16,286 bases of DNA from Anaerolineales bacterium (GCA_012032575.1 JAAUSP010000112.1:1-16286); one strand, 5' to 3'; positions 1 through 7,793 are shown, counted from the stretch's first letter. The notes: generated from the letters alone by a model not told the origin. Numbers and translations are program-made.

Positions 1-1533
1 CCCCCGCCCCCCTCCGGCCTCAAAACCTCGGAAGAATTGCAACTGGAAAAGGAACCCATCCGCGTCCGCGAGACCGGCTTCTGGATGTTTAAGCGGATCA
101 TCATCCCGCCCAATGCTTACGTGGTCCACACCCGGCTGGGCCGCAAAGAGCCGGTCACGCTCGGCCTGGGCGTCTCGTTCAATTACAATCCCTACACCGA
201 CGCCTACCTGGTGGTCCCGGCGGCGATGCAAACCATCGGCATTGTGGCCAACTGCATCAGCCAGGAAAAGCAGGGCATCAACATTCTGGCCTACGTCCAG
301 TGGCAGATCAACGATTTCGGCGTGGCTTATAAAAAGCTCGATTTTTCGGACAGCCGTGATCCGTTGGGCATTGTCAATGCTCAACTGCGCGAGCAGGCCG
401 AAGCCGGTATCAAGGACAAAATCGCCACAATGAGCGTGCAGGAGGTGCTGGCCGACAAGGAGCCGATCATCGAAGAGCTGACCTCGCGCCTGAAAACCGT
501 GGCCGAGGGCCGGGGCGGGGATGAGGGGCTGGGCATCAAAATTGTGACGGTGCAGATCAAAGAGGCGCTGGTCAGCTCGCAGCGCTTGTGGGAGCATTTG
601 CAGGCCCCTTTCCGCTACGAGCAGGAAAAGACGGCCCGCATCAGCTATTTGCTGGCCCAGGATGAAATCCGCCAGAAGGAGCTGGAAAACCGGCAGGTGG
701 CCGAAACCAGCGAAGCCGAAACGATGGTCGCTATCGAGCGGATCAAGCAAAGCAAGCAGACCGAAGCCCTGCAAATCAAGCTGGCCGAGGAAGGCGCCCG
801 CTTTACCCGAGAGCAGGAGACGGCCCGCCAGAAAATCCAGCTCGAAGAGCAGACCACCGTCACCCGGCGCGAGTCGGAGCAGCGGCTGCGGGTTCAGGCG
901 GCGGAGGATGAGCAGGCCATGAAGCTGGCCCTGCTGCGGCGGGAGCAGGAAGAGGTCCTGGAACGGACTCGCCTCGATGCGGAGGCCAGAGCGCGTCAGA
1001 AAGCGCTGCAAGTGGAGCAGGCGTTGAAAGAACTGACCGAAGAAATCCGGCTGGCCGAGTCGCAGTTGCAGGCCGACCAGCAGCGGCTGGAACGCGAGAC
1101 GACCCTGCAAACGCTCGAAGCCGACTACAAGCTGCTGGTCCAGACCCAAACCGACCGGCTGCAGGCGGCCAAACTGGAAGCAGAATTGGTCCGGCGGCAG
1201 CAGGAAAGTGAGACGCGGCTGACCCTGGAAGAGGCCGCCAACCGGGTCAAACTGGCCCTGGCTCAGGGCGAGGCCGAGATTGACCGCTTGCAGCAGGAAG
1301 TCCGCAACCTGATGAACGAGCGCGATCTGGCCGGCCGCCTGGTGGACAAACTCCCCGAACTGGCGGCCCACATGCCCGCAGTCCACGAATTAAAGGTGCT
1401 GCAAACCGGCAGCAGCGACGGCGCGTTTGACGCTCTGTCCGCCTTTCTGGTCCGCATCCTGGCCGTCGCCGATAGTTTGGGGATTCAACTTCCGGCAGGC
1501 AGCCACCCCAAAGGTTCAGAGGATCATTCCTGA
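1..1533 (+). CDS. SPFH/band 7 (flotillin-like) coiled-coil protein, 5' end outside window
   Basis: The frame is open from base 1 (reading PPPPSGLKTSEELQ before the first possible TTG start at 37), and no convincing ribosome binding site precedes that TTG, so the gene most likely starts upstream of the window. Residues about 15-190 resemble an SPFH/band 7 domain (beta-rich, containing KRIIIPPNAYVVHTRLG and IKIVTVQIKEALV). Residues about 190-430 are a long, highly charged Gln/Glu/Arg/Lys-rich region with the heptad character of a coiled coil, and the C-terminal 60 residues are more hydrophobic (AFDALSAFLVRILAVADSLG). Family members form membrane-associated oligomeric scaffolds. No membrane anchor is visible, but it would lie in the missing N-terminus. 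The domain is fairly sure; the cellular role is not. It ends convergently, 33 bp from the DUF2721 gene. Confidence 0.8.
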   Translation, partial: PPPPSGLKTSEELQLEKEPIRVRETGFWMFKRIIIPPNAYVVHTRLGRKEPVTLGLGVSFNYNPYTDAYLVVPAAMQTIGIVANCISQEKQGINILAYVQWQINDFGVAYKKLDFSDSRDPLGIVNAQLREQAEAGIKDKIATMSVQEVLADKEPIIEELTSRLKTVAEGRGGDEGLGIKIVTVQIKEALVSSQRLWEHLQAPFRYEQEKTARISYLLAQDEIRQKELENRQVAETSEAETMVAIERIKQSKQTEALQIKLAEEGARFTREQETARQKIQLEEQTTVTRRESEQRLRVQAAEDEQAMKLALLRREQEEVLERTRLDAEARARQKALQVEQALKELTEEIRLAESQLQADQQRLERETTLQTLEADYKLLVQTQTDRLQAAKLEAELVRRQQESETRLTLEEAANRVKLALAQGEAEIDRLQQEVRNLMNERDLAGRLVDKLPELAAHMPAVHELKVLQTGSSDGAFDALSAFLVRILAVADSLGIQLPAGSHPKGSEDHS

Positions 1534-1566
1534 GCGGGGGAGCAAACCGGCAGGTATAAATTGGAC

Positions 1567-1962
1567 CTATACCGTTTCGTCCAAATCCTGGATTTGCAAA
1601 CTCAAGGCGTCAATCGAAACCTGAACCTCACGCAGCGAAAACGCCAGCGAGGTCAGCAGCAGGATGAGACTGCCGCCAAAGGTCCACGTGCCCGCCAGCC
1701 GTTGCCCGGCAAACAGCAGAAACATGCACAAAACACAGCCAAAAAAACTGGCTACGCCGAAGACCTGCATATTGCGGATAATGACAATCCGGTAGCGCAA
1801 ATTAGCCAGTTGGCCTTTGATTTTGGGGTCCGGCTCTGTTTTGTAGCGGGCGTAAAGGTCGCGCATCAGGGCGGCCAGGGCCAGAAAGCGGTTGGTGTAG
1901 GCCAGCAATAATAATGAAATGGCCGGAAAGAGGAGGGCCGGGGTGGTTAGGGTTAGTTCCAT
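1567..1962 (-). CDS. DUF2721 family membrane protein
   Basis: About 131 residues from the ATG at 1962, which places the family-like sequence ELTLTTPALLFPAISLLLLA directly after the start. An in-frame ATG at 2010 would add 16 polar residues that look non-coding and would begin at the edge of a palindromic repeat, so the shorter form is preferred. Three hydrophobic segments are visible: residues about 5-30, 70-92 (VFGVASFFGCVLCMFLLFAG) and 97-113. Between the first two lies a charged segment with YARYKTEPDPKIKGQLANLRYR. This layout and the N-terminal motif match DUF2721 proteins, small membrane proteins of unknown function. No Shine-Dalgarno sequence or clear promoter is visible. Its neighbours do not suggest a pathway. 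Confidence 0.75.
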   Translation of the reverse strand: MELTLTTPALLFPAISLLLLAYTNRFLALAALMRDLYARYKTEPDPKIKGQLANLRYRIVIIRNMQVFGVASFFGCVLCMFLLFAGQRLAGTWTFGGSLILLLTSLAFSLREVQVSIDALSLQIQDLDETV

Positions 1963-2011
1963 AAGTTTAAAATTCAAACTATGATTAGTTCCAGGAAGAA
2001 AACCATTCATT

Positions 2012-2052
2012 CGTGTTGCGTCTTCCGTTTACGTTACAGTAGACGCAACACG
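2012..2052. repeat. Palindromic repeat, copy 1 (CGTGTTGCGT family)
   Basis: A perfect 12-bp inverted repeat, CGTGTTGCGTCT at 2012-2023 and its complement at 2041-2052, flanks a 17-nt loop. Related copies with the same heptamer-based arms lie at 9011-9059 and 12807-12863, and a variant at 15441-15482. This copy is the shortest and sits upstream of the DUF2721 gene. Its loop, read on the minus strand, resembles the loop and inner arm of the 12807 copy, which supports common descent. Confidence 0.8.
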
Positions 2053-2102
2053 GTTTCACTGATTAAATCTGGGAACAGCGGTCCTAGCACCGCGTAAATA
2101 AT

Positions 2103-2135
2103 AAAAGGCCGCTCACGCAGCATGAGCGGCCTTTT
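2103..2135 (-). terminator. Rho-independent terminator of the Roadblock gene
   Basis: A perfect 13-bp stem (AAAAGGCCGCTCA at 2103-2115, complement at 2123-2135) with a 7-nt loop. Read on the minus strand, the hairpin is followed by TTTTATTATTT, a good U-tract, 30 bp after the Roadblock stop codon. On the plus strand only four T residues follow, so it works best for the minus-strand gene. Confidence 0.85.
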
Positions 2136-2164
2136 GGTTAGCATTAATTCCAATGCCGGTCTGG

Positions 2165-2533
2165 TTAAACCAGCTTGGCCAAATCTTCGGCGGCGCGTTT
2201 CATGTCCAGGAAAATAAGACCCAGTTTGGCATCGCCGCGGGCCAGAGCGGTCAAGACCGCTTCCTCACCGATAGACATGAGGATAACATAGCCTTTGTTA
2301 CCGCGAATGTAAACCTGATCCAGAATACCGCGCCCTAATTCTGCCGCGATTCGTTCACCCAGGGAAAGCATAGCCGCCGACATAGCCGAAACGCGGTCTT
2401 CTTCAACATCGGCTGGAAGCGAAGAGGCCATAATTAACCCGTCCACACTTACTACCGCCGAAGCCTCGATGTCAGCCGTGCCGGCCTGCAAATCTCTCAG
2501 ACGGGCTATCATTTGCTCAGTACGAGATGCCAT
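2165..2533 (-). CDS. Roadblock/LC7 domain protein
   Basis: 122 residues, essentially one Roadblock/LC7 domain: an N-terminal helix (RTEQMIARLRDLQAG), the strand pair with SAVVSVDGLIMASSLP, a long central helix (RVSAMSAAMLSLGERIAAELG), then strands with QVYIRGNKGYVILMSIG and a C-terminal helix. Bacterial proteins of this fold are small dimeric regulators that often partner with Ras-like GTPases such as MglA; no GTPase gene is present here, so the partner must be elsewhere. The start ATG at 2533 is preceded by AAAGGAG at a spacing of about 11 nt. It is monocistronic: its own promoter lies at 2581-2609 and its terminator at 2103-2135. It is complete, and the family call is confident. Confidence 0.9.
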   Translation of the reverse strand: MASRTEQMIARLRDLQAGTADIEASAVVSVDGLIMASSLPADVEEDRVSAMSAAMLSLGERIAAELGRGILDQVYIRGNKGYVILMSIGEEAVLTALARGDAKLGLIFLDMKRAAEDLAKLV

Positions 2534-2580
2534 TGTTGTCGTTTTCTCCTTTCAAACAGGTGGTTTTCAACCCTGGCGTC

Positions 2581-2609
2581 ATAATAGCATAAGAAAAAAT
2601 TCGTGTCAA
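2581..2609 (-). promoter_or_regulatory. Sigma-70-type promoter of the Roadblock gene
   Basis: On the minus strand, TTGACA (2609-2604), a 17-bp spacer and TATTAT (2586-2581) form a near-consensus promoter, with TGC directly before the -10 (extended -10). The predicted start near 2574 gives a leader of about 40 nt that includes the AAAGGAG ribosome binding site. The rest of the 2534-2895 gap holds only AT-rich sequence and the heptamer tract at 2847-2874. Confidence 0.75.
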
Positions 2610-2846
2610 TGTGCTTGTTAAGTTATGGTTAATTTGTAAACTTACATAAAATTAGAAAAGCGTTACTAAAAAACAGCGCAAGTGGGTTGAAAAAGTTAAG
2701 AAGAAACCTTAACAATAGTTACCATCCCTAAAAATATCGGTAATGGCGAAGTCGGTGGGGCGGAAAATTTGGCTTAATGATAGGATTGGTCCAATCTCCC
2801 CAAAAAATAAAAAATGGCGGGGCCGGTATTGAGTGATGACTGGTCA

Positions 2847-2874
2847 CTGACCCCTGCCCCCTGATTTCTCCCCC
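2847..2874. repeat. Short degenerate heptamer tract
   Basis: Four consecutive 7-nt units: CTGACCC, CTGCCCC, CTGATTT, CTCCCCC. They lie in the non-coding gap just downstream of the penicillin-binding protein stop codon. Degenerate, but the 7-nt periodicity matches that of other repeats in this window. Confidence 0.4.
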
Positions 2875-2895
2875 TCAGCCCTTCAAAATGATCGG

Positions 2896-5027
2896 TTATA
2901 TCTGCCCGGCCTCCCACTCGAAGAAAGCTTCAGCGACCCGCCGGAACAGCGGCGCGGCTTCTTTAGAACCTTCGCCGGCATGCTCCAGCAGCACAGCAAT
3001 GGCCACGCGCGGTTCGTCGGCGGGAGCGTAACCGGCAAACCAGGCATGGGGCTGCTTCTGGCCCGATTCGGCGGTACCGGTTTTACCGGCTACGCTGTAA
3101 TCAATGCCGTTAAAAGCAGCGCGAGCCGTGCCCCGCGCCCCACTCACCACGGCTTCCAGGCTCTGGCGCAGCAATGCAATGCTTTCCGGCGAGAGGGGCA
3201 GCGTGCCTGCCACCTCCGGCTCAAAGACCTGGGCAGTACCATCTACGTGGACAATCTTTTCAACGACACGCGGGCGTAATAACCGCCCGCCGTTACCCAT
3301 CGCCGCGATCAACCGGGCAATTTGCAGCGGCGTGGTCAGGCTATAGCCCTGACCAATGGCGGTATTGACCGCATCGCCCTCAAAAACAGGTTGGTTATAA
3401 GTGGTCTGTTTCCAGGCGTCATCCGGTATAACCCCGGCGCTCTCGCTTAAACCGAGCATATCGGTGGCGACACCCAGGCCAAAAGCCCGGCCCCAATTGG
3501 GTAACAATTGGGGGTCGTGCCGGTGTAAGGCCAGGCCGACTTCGTAGAAAACCACGTCACAGCTTTGGGTCAGACCGTCCAGCAGGTTGATCCGTCCGTG
3601 CCCGTTTTGCAGCCAGCATTTCTTTTCAAACTCCTTACCCAGTCCGGTCCAGCGGCCGGTGCAAACAAAGCTGGTGTCGGGTTTGAAGTCAAGCGTTTCC
3701 AGGGCCGCGCTGAGGGTGACAATTTTAAATACCGAAGCCGGCGGGTAAAGTCCCTGGGTGGCCCGGTTGAGCAGAGGCCGTTTTTCATCCGAATAAAGCT
3801 TGGCCCAGGCATCCACATCAAAGCCGGTGGTGAAAACAGACGGCTTGAAGCGCGGATAGCTGGCCAGCGCATAGATCGCTCCACTGTTGGGGTCCATCAC
3901 CACGACCGCGCCGAGACGTTCCCCCAAAAGCCGTTCGACCGTGGCCTGAAAGAGGGTGTCGAAGGTGAGATAGACGCTGCTGCCGGCCCGTGCGCTTAAC
4001 GTGGCGATTTCGGTAAGGACCTGCCGGGCTGAAGTCAGCGTAACCAGCCGTCCGCCCCGCTGACCGGCCAGCTCTTTTTCGGCCCAGTTTTCCACCCCGG
4101 CTAACCCAACCAGCTCATCACCGCGATACCCCTGCACCAGATATTCCTGCTTGCGTTCCGCCGGAATTTTGCCCATATAGCCGATGATATGCGCTCCGGT
4201 ATCGCCGTCGCTGTAGGTCCGTACCTCATGGGTGCGGCGGTCTACTCCGGCCAGGTTATTGAGCAAATTGTCGTTTTCCAGGCTGGTTTCAAAGCTAATA
4301 TCGGCTACCGGCACAAACCAATCCGGCTGGGCGGCGTTGATTTGGGCTTGAATCCGCTCCACCGGCACTTTGGTCAGGGTCGAAAGATATTCAACGATTT
4401 CCTGGGCTTCCTCCATATACTGGGGAATCACGCCGATCGTAACCATTTGCCCCTGAGTGGCGACGGCATGGACATTCTTATCATAAATGTTGCCCCGTGT
4501 CGGCTGCTCGCTTAAAAAAGCCAGGCTGACCCCCTCGCCCAACTGAGGTAAAACCAGCGTCGGCTGCCACTCGATGCCCCAGCGGCCCTCGCTAAAGCTG
4601 AGCTGCATGGTATTATCGGCGGTGAGCGGGCCGAACAGATTGGTTTGCCAGACCGAACGGAACGTAGCCGAAGCCTTATCGTCCTGGTGTAATAACGAGC
4701 CAAGCTGGTTGGCAATCTGGGTGGCGGTGGCTTCGGTAGTGGCGCTGGTGTAGTAGGTTTGGAATTGAGCAAGGGCAAGGCGGGCCTGAGAAACGGGGGT
4801 CAACAGGCTGTACATCGTTTCGTAATTGCCCAGACTCCAGGCGGTCAGGTAGGTCTGAGCCACCGCGTCGGCGCTGGGTAAGGGTGTGGGGGTGGGTGTC
4901 GGCAGGGGGGTAGCGTAGGCGCTTCAATGGCAAAAGGGGTCAATTCGGGCGTGCAGGCGTTGATGAGCAGGGCCAGGCCCATACTTTTAATAAAGACACG
5001 CCGCGGAATCCGAGGGGAACCAACCAT
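2896..5027 (-). CDS. Class B penicillin-binding protein (transpeptidase) with NTF2-like domain and Tat-type lipoprotein signal; one frameshift
   Basis: Cross-links peptidoglycan at the outer face of the membrane. The main frame (4863-2896, 655 residues) has an NTF2-like/MecA_N region at residues 1-100, a PBP dimerisation region about 115-260, and a transpeptidase domain with SVFK (377-380), SCD (434-436, the SxN position) and KTG (594-596). It lacks a membrane anchor. Another frame supplies one: from the ATG at 5027 it reads MVGSPRIPRRVFIK, then MGLALLINAC, a twin-arginine-like motif followed by a lipobox with Cys25. Adding one base to the six-G run at 4905-4910 joins the two through a Thr-Pro linker (PLPTPTPTPLP), typical after a lipid anchor. 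I take this as one gene with a sequencing indel; a real frameshift mutation is the alternative. Its promoter abuts the ATG. It is probably monocistronic. Confidence 0.85.
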
Positions 5028-5033
5028 AGCAAA

Positions 5034-5062
5034 ATTATAGCATCGAGCCAAGCCGGTGCAAA
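5034..5062 (-). promoter_or_regulatory. Extended -10 promoter of the penicillin-binding protein, implying a leaderless mRNA
   Basis: On the minus strand TGCTATAAT (the -10 hexamer is 5039-5034) is preceded by TTTGCA (5062-5057) at 17 bp. The A of the ATG at 5027 lies 7 nt downstream of the -10, where transcription would start, so no room is left for a ribosome binding site. This supports 5027 as the true start. Confidence 0.6.
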
Positions 5063-5089
5063 ACCAGTCCGCTTGGTTTTTATGTTGAC

Positions 5090-5135
5090 ACCCAAGATGT
5101 AGGGGAATAGGATTATAAAACACAAGATGTAGTAG
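5090..5135. promoter_or_regulatory. Two NrdR-box-like sites 30 bp apart
   Basis: CAAGATGTAG occurs at 5093-5102 and 5123-5132. Extended to 16 nt (5090-5105 and 5120-5135), both keep the core C-W-A-N-A-T-N-T-W-G of the NrdR box consensus (acaCwAtATaTwGtgt), and 30 bp is close to the three-turn spacing of tandem NrdR boxes. Plus-strand TTGACA at 5085-5090 with TAGGAT at 5108-5113, and minus-strand TATAAT at 5117-5112, are possible promoter elements between and around them. No ribonucleotide reductase gene adjoins; the only intact gene nearby is the penicillin-binding protein. Confidence 0.4.
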
Positions 5136-5139
5136 TATT

Positions 5140-5319
5140 TTATGACTGCCCTTCCATTTCCTCGATTTGACGGATGAGATGCGGTAAAAGCCGGGCTACA
5201 CTCTGAGCGTGTTCACGAACCAGTGATCCGCTGCCGGCACAAAATGGACAAGGTCGATCAGTCTGGGCCAGATGAGCAGCAGGCCCAGAACCGCGCCTGG
5301 CAGGGGCAGGACAGAGCCT
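5140..5319 (-). pseudogene. Unrecognised gene remnant with a CPFC motif
   Basis: Between the FGGY kinase stop and the NrdR-like sites, a minus-strand frame without a plausible start codon reads toward TAA at 5142-5140 and contains PCPFCAGSGSLVREHAQS followed by a helix-like end (VARLLPHLIRQIEEMEG). The Cys-Pro-Phe-Cys pair could be half of a zinc ribbon. Another frame, directly after the kinase stop, reads a hydrophobic stretch (GAVLGLLLIWPRLIDLVHF) that stops soon after. Together these look like the 3' end of a truncated or indel-damaged gene. I do not recognise a family, and chance coding-like sequence is possible. The rest of the 5028-5321 gap holds the promoter and NrdR-like sites described separately. 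Confidence 0.3.
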
Positions 5320-5321
5320 AA

Positions 5322-6821
5322 TTAATGACCACGCTGTTCAAATTGGGTCAGACGATGGGCCACGCGGGTCAGGGCTTGATCCGCTTCCTGATAAATTTCA
5401 AACAGTTCATTATAAACCGCGTGCGTTGGCGGGTCCGGCTCAAGCCGCGCCCGCAGGCGGATGAGCGGCTCAATCGCCGCCGGGGAGGGATCGAGCAGGC
5501 CGGCGGCCACGCCGGTTATCAACGCCGCGCCGTAAGCGGCATCCTGCTCCTGGGGTAACAGCAGCGGCTGGCCGAGCACATCGCCCACTATCTGCGACCA
5601 CAGCGAACTTTTGGCCCCGCCGCCAATCAAGCGATATTCCTCATAACGCAGCCCCATCGCGGCCACCTTCTCAATAGCCGCCCGCAGGGCGAAGGCGACC
5701 CCTTCCAGGGCGGCGCGGGTGAAATGGGCCTGGGTGTGGCGCATTGTCGCCCCGACAAAGTTGGCTCGCAGTTCGTTGTCCCAATAGGGCGCCCACTCGC
5801 CCAGCAAATGAGGCTGAAAGAGCAGCCCGTCACTCCCCGGCGGGATACGGCTGGCCGCCGCGTCCATTTCCACATAGCTGAGCGCCCCGCCCCACAGATT
5901 ATCCCGCAGCCAGCGCGGTGTGGTCGCTGCCGCTTTGATGCCGCTGCCGGGGTACCACAAGCCGTCGAGGATGTGGCGGTAATTGAGGATATTGAGATTG
6001 GAGATTGGAGATTCAGAGATTACGGCCAGCCGACCCACACTGGCCAATTTGACCATGCCCTGTCCCGGCCGCAACAAGCCAGAGCCAAAAACCTCCGCTA
6101 CCGTGTCCGTCGCCCCGGCGATAACCGGCGTATCGGCGGCCAGGCCGGTTTCCTCAGCCGCCGCCCGGCTGACGGTTGAGACAACTTCCAGCGGCTTGAC
6201 GGGGTGGGGCCAGGCCGCCAGGGGCAGTTCCAAAGCCTGGCAAAATTCTGTCACCCAGCGTTCGGTCACGGGATTGAACAGCAGACTGCCGGCGGCGTCA
6301 ATGGTATCGGTCACATAGGCCGGGGCCAGGCGGTGGCGGACATAATCTTTTTGAAACAAAATCCGGCGGGTGGCCGGCCACACCTGCGGCTCGTGCTCTT
6401 TCAGCCAGAGGAGCTGCGGCCAGGTCCACAGCGGGCTGACCCCGTTGAGGGTCTGGGCTTGCACCTGCTCGCCCCAACGCTCCAAAATGTGGCGGCACTG
6501 CTCGCCGCTGCGCTGGTCGAAGGTTAGAATGCAGGGGCGCAAAGGCCGGTCGTGCTCGTCCAGCAGTACGGCGTTATGGGTCACGCCGACCAGCCCGATG
6601 CAGGCAATAGCGCTGGCGGCAATGCCGGCCTGGGCGATCACCCGGCGAACCGTCTGGACAAAGGCCTGCCACCAATCGGCGGGGTTTTGCTCCACCCAGC
6701 CGGGGTGGGGATAAAAGGTGGGGTACTCGGCGCTGGCGCTGGCGATAAGCCGGCCTGATTCATTCAAAATGACCGTTTTGCAACTGCCGGAGCCTAAATC
6801 GCTGGCGAGAATGTATTGCAT
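5322..6821 (-). CDS. FGGY-family carbohydrate kinase (xylulokinase-like)
   Basis: 499 residues, the usual length of an FGGY kinase, which phosphorylates a sugar or polyol with ATP in the cytoplasm. The N-terminal phosphate loop is SDLGSGSCK (7-15), substrate-side residues lie in TFDQRSG (100-106), the catalytic Asp is probably D239 in GATDT (236-240), and the C-terminal ATP-binding signature is IGGGAKSSLW (399-408). The family is sure; the substrate is not, xylulokinase-like being the nearest general description. The start ATG at 6821 follows AAAGGA at 7 nt. It diverges from the FadR-type regulator at 7050, which may control it. Residues about 270-279 (ESPISNLNIL) are encoded by a heptamer tandem repeat in a loop after the ATPase core, an odd insertion. 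It is intact. Confidence 0.88.
   Translation of the reverse strand: MQYILASDLGSGSCKTVILNESGRLIASASAEYPTFYPHPGWVEQNPADWWQAFVQTVRRVIAQAGIAASAIACIGLVGVTHNAVLLDEHDRPLRPCILTFDQRSGEQCRHILERWGEQVQAQTLNGVSPLWTWPQLLWLKEHEPQVWPATRRILFQKDYVRHRLAPAYVTDTIDAAGSLLFNPVTERWVTEFCQALELPLAAWPHPVKPLEVVSTVSRAAAEETGLAADTPVIAGATDTVAEVFGSGLLRPGQGMVKLASVGRLAVISESPISNLNILNYRHILDGLWYPGSGIKAAATTPRWLRDNLWGGALSYVEMDAAASRIPPGSDGLLFQPHLLGEWAPYWDNELRANFVGATMRHTQAHFTRAALEGVAFALRAAIEKVAAMGLRYEEYRLIGGGAKSSLWSQIVGDVLGQPLLLPQEQDAAYGAALITGVAAGLLDPSPAAIEPLIRLRARLEPDPPTHAVYNELFEIYQEADQALTRVAHRLTQFEQRGH
5994..6021. repeat. In-gene tandem heptamer GAGATTG inside the FGGY kinase
   Basis: GAGATTG (5994-6000), GAGATTG (6001-6007), GAGATTC (6008-6014), then AGAGATT. 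Three heptamers are 21 nt, so the expansion keeps the reading frame and adds about seven residues to the kinase. Confidence 0.7.
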
Positions 6822-6882
6822 AGATAATCCTTTGATTACTTAAACGAAAGGGTTGAGCTTAATATTCTCCTGTGAGAAAATA

Positions 6883-6888
6883 ATTATA
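6883..6888 (-). promoter_or_regulatory. Probable -10 element of the FGGY kinase promoter
   Basis: A perfect TATAAT on the minus strand, 62 bp before the kinase ATG. No good -35 hexamer is found at 16-18 bp, so it may need an activator or may be chance in an AT-rich gap. The divergent regulator promoter lies about 100 bp away. Confidence 0.4.
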
Positions 6889-6980
6889 GAAGATTTTCCT
6901 TGCTTGGGCGATAATTGGCGGGGCAAGATTGGACTGGGCAAAAACTAATCCTGGGCTTAAAAAAGCGGTTCGCTGACTTT

Positions 6981-7009
6981 TTGACAGCCCCAACCCCCTA
7001 TGCTAAAAT
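6981..7009 (+). promoter_or_regulatory. Sigma-70-type promoter of the FadR-family regulator
   Basis: TTGACA (6981-6986), a 17-bp spacer and TAAAAT (7004-7009) preceded by TGC (extended -10). Transcription should begin near 7016. This excludes a start codon at 6915 and supports 7050. Confidence 0.8.
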
Positions 7010-7021
7010 GGTCTTACCATT
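7007..7021. promoter_or_regulatory. Operator-like palindrome AATGGT-N3-ACCATT
   Basis: Perfect 6-bp arms with a 3-nt spacer, containing TGGT-N3-ACCA, the core bound by many FadR-subfamily GntR regulators (FadR, PdhR and LldR types). It overlaps the end of the -10 box and the predicted start of transcription, so binding would block the promoter: probable autorepression by the downstream gene. A weaker TGG-TTT-CCA lies at 7039-7047. Confidence 0.65.
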
Positions 7022-7049
7022 GACCAACTTACCAGTGATGGTTTCCACT

Positions 7050-7760
7050 ATGGACAAAACCTTCGAGCCGTTCGAGAAAGATGTCCTCCCCAAAAAAATC
7101 GCCACCCGGCTGCTCTCCCTGATCAAAGAAAAACATCTCCGGCCTGGGGAAAAACTGCCGCCTGAACGCGAACTGGCGGCGATGATGCAGGTCAGCCGCC
7201 CCTCGCTGCGGGAGGCGCTGCAAGCGCTGGCGATTATGAATATCATCGAAATGCGCCAGGGCGACGGCACCTACATCACCTCACTGGAGCCGGAACTGCT
7301 GGTTGAACCGCTCGATTTTGTTTTTTCGCTGGACGACTCGACCCTGTTGGAACTGTTTGAAGCCCGGAAGATTGTCGAAGTGGGCCTGGTGGGGCTGGCG
7401 GCGCAGCGGATTACGGCTGAAGAAATAGCCGATCTGGAAGGCTGTTTGACCAAATCCCTGCAAAGCGCCAGCGACCCCGATGCCTTTCTCCTGGCCGACC
7501 TGGAACTCCACAAAAAAATCAGCCTGGCCGCCCGCAATCCGATCATGCAGCGTTTTATGGAGTCAATCAGCCAGCTTGGCCGGGTGAGCCGGGCCAGAAC
7601 CACCCATATTCCCGGCCTGACCCAACAGAGCGCCGAAGATCACCGCGCTATTGTCGCCGCGCTCAAAAACCACGATGTAGCAGCAGCCCGGCAGGCGATG
7701 CTGCTACACCTGGATAGCGTCGAACAACGACTCAAAGATTTACTGTCAGCACAAGGATGA
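7050..7760 (+). CDS. GntR-family transcriptional regulator, FadR subfamily (FCD domain)
   Basis: 236 residues. A winged helix-turn-helix occupies residues about 10-76 (PGEKLPPERELAAMMQVSRP, SLREALQAL, then the wing MRQGDGTYIT). The FCD effector domain follows at about 95-230 with the usual metal-site residues D150, H154, H198 and H220. Such proteins bind organic acids or related metabolites and usually repress nearby catabolic genes. The start at 7050 is chosen because the promoter and operator lie just upstream; longer forms starting at 6915 would begin before the promoter. ATG at 7038 is also possible; no strong Shine-Dalgarno marks either. It precedes the molybdenum hydroxylase cluster and diverges from the FGGY kinase, so it could govern both. 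The ligand is unknown. Confidence 0.9.
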   Translation: MDKTFEPFEKDVLPKKIATRLLSLIKEKHLRPGEKLPPERELAAMMQVSRPSLREALQALAIMNIIEMRQGDGTYITSLEPELLVEPLDFVFSLDDSTLLELFEARKIVEVGLVGLAAQRITAEEIADLEGCLTKSLQSASDPDAFLLADLELHKKISLAARNPIMQRFMESISQLGRVSRARTTHIPGLTQQSAEDHRAIVAALKNHDVAAARQAMLLHLDSVEQRLKDLLSAQG

Positions 7761-7793
7761 CCACGGGCCGCAGACCGCCGGAATTGTTTCGCC

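Noticed and set aside
4845..5123. Separate 92-codon gene on the minus strand before the penicillin-binding protein
   Set aside because: Its signal-peptide part is the N-terminus of the penicillin-binding protein in another frame; the rest is a Pro/Arg/His-rich out-of-frame reading of the Thr-Pro linker.
6915..7049. N-terminal extension of the FadR-type regulator starting at 6915
   Set aside because: The extension would begin upstream of the TTGACA/TAAAAT promoter and has no family-like sequence; the winged helix begins shortly after 7050.
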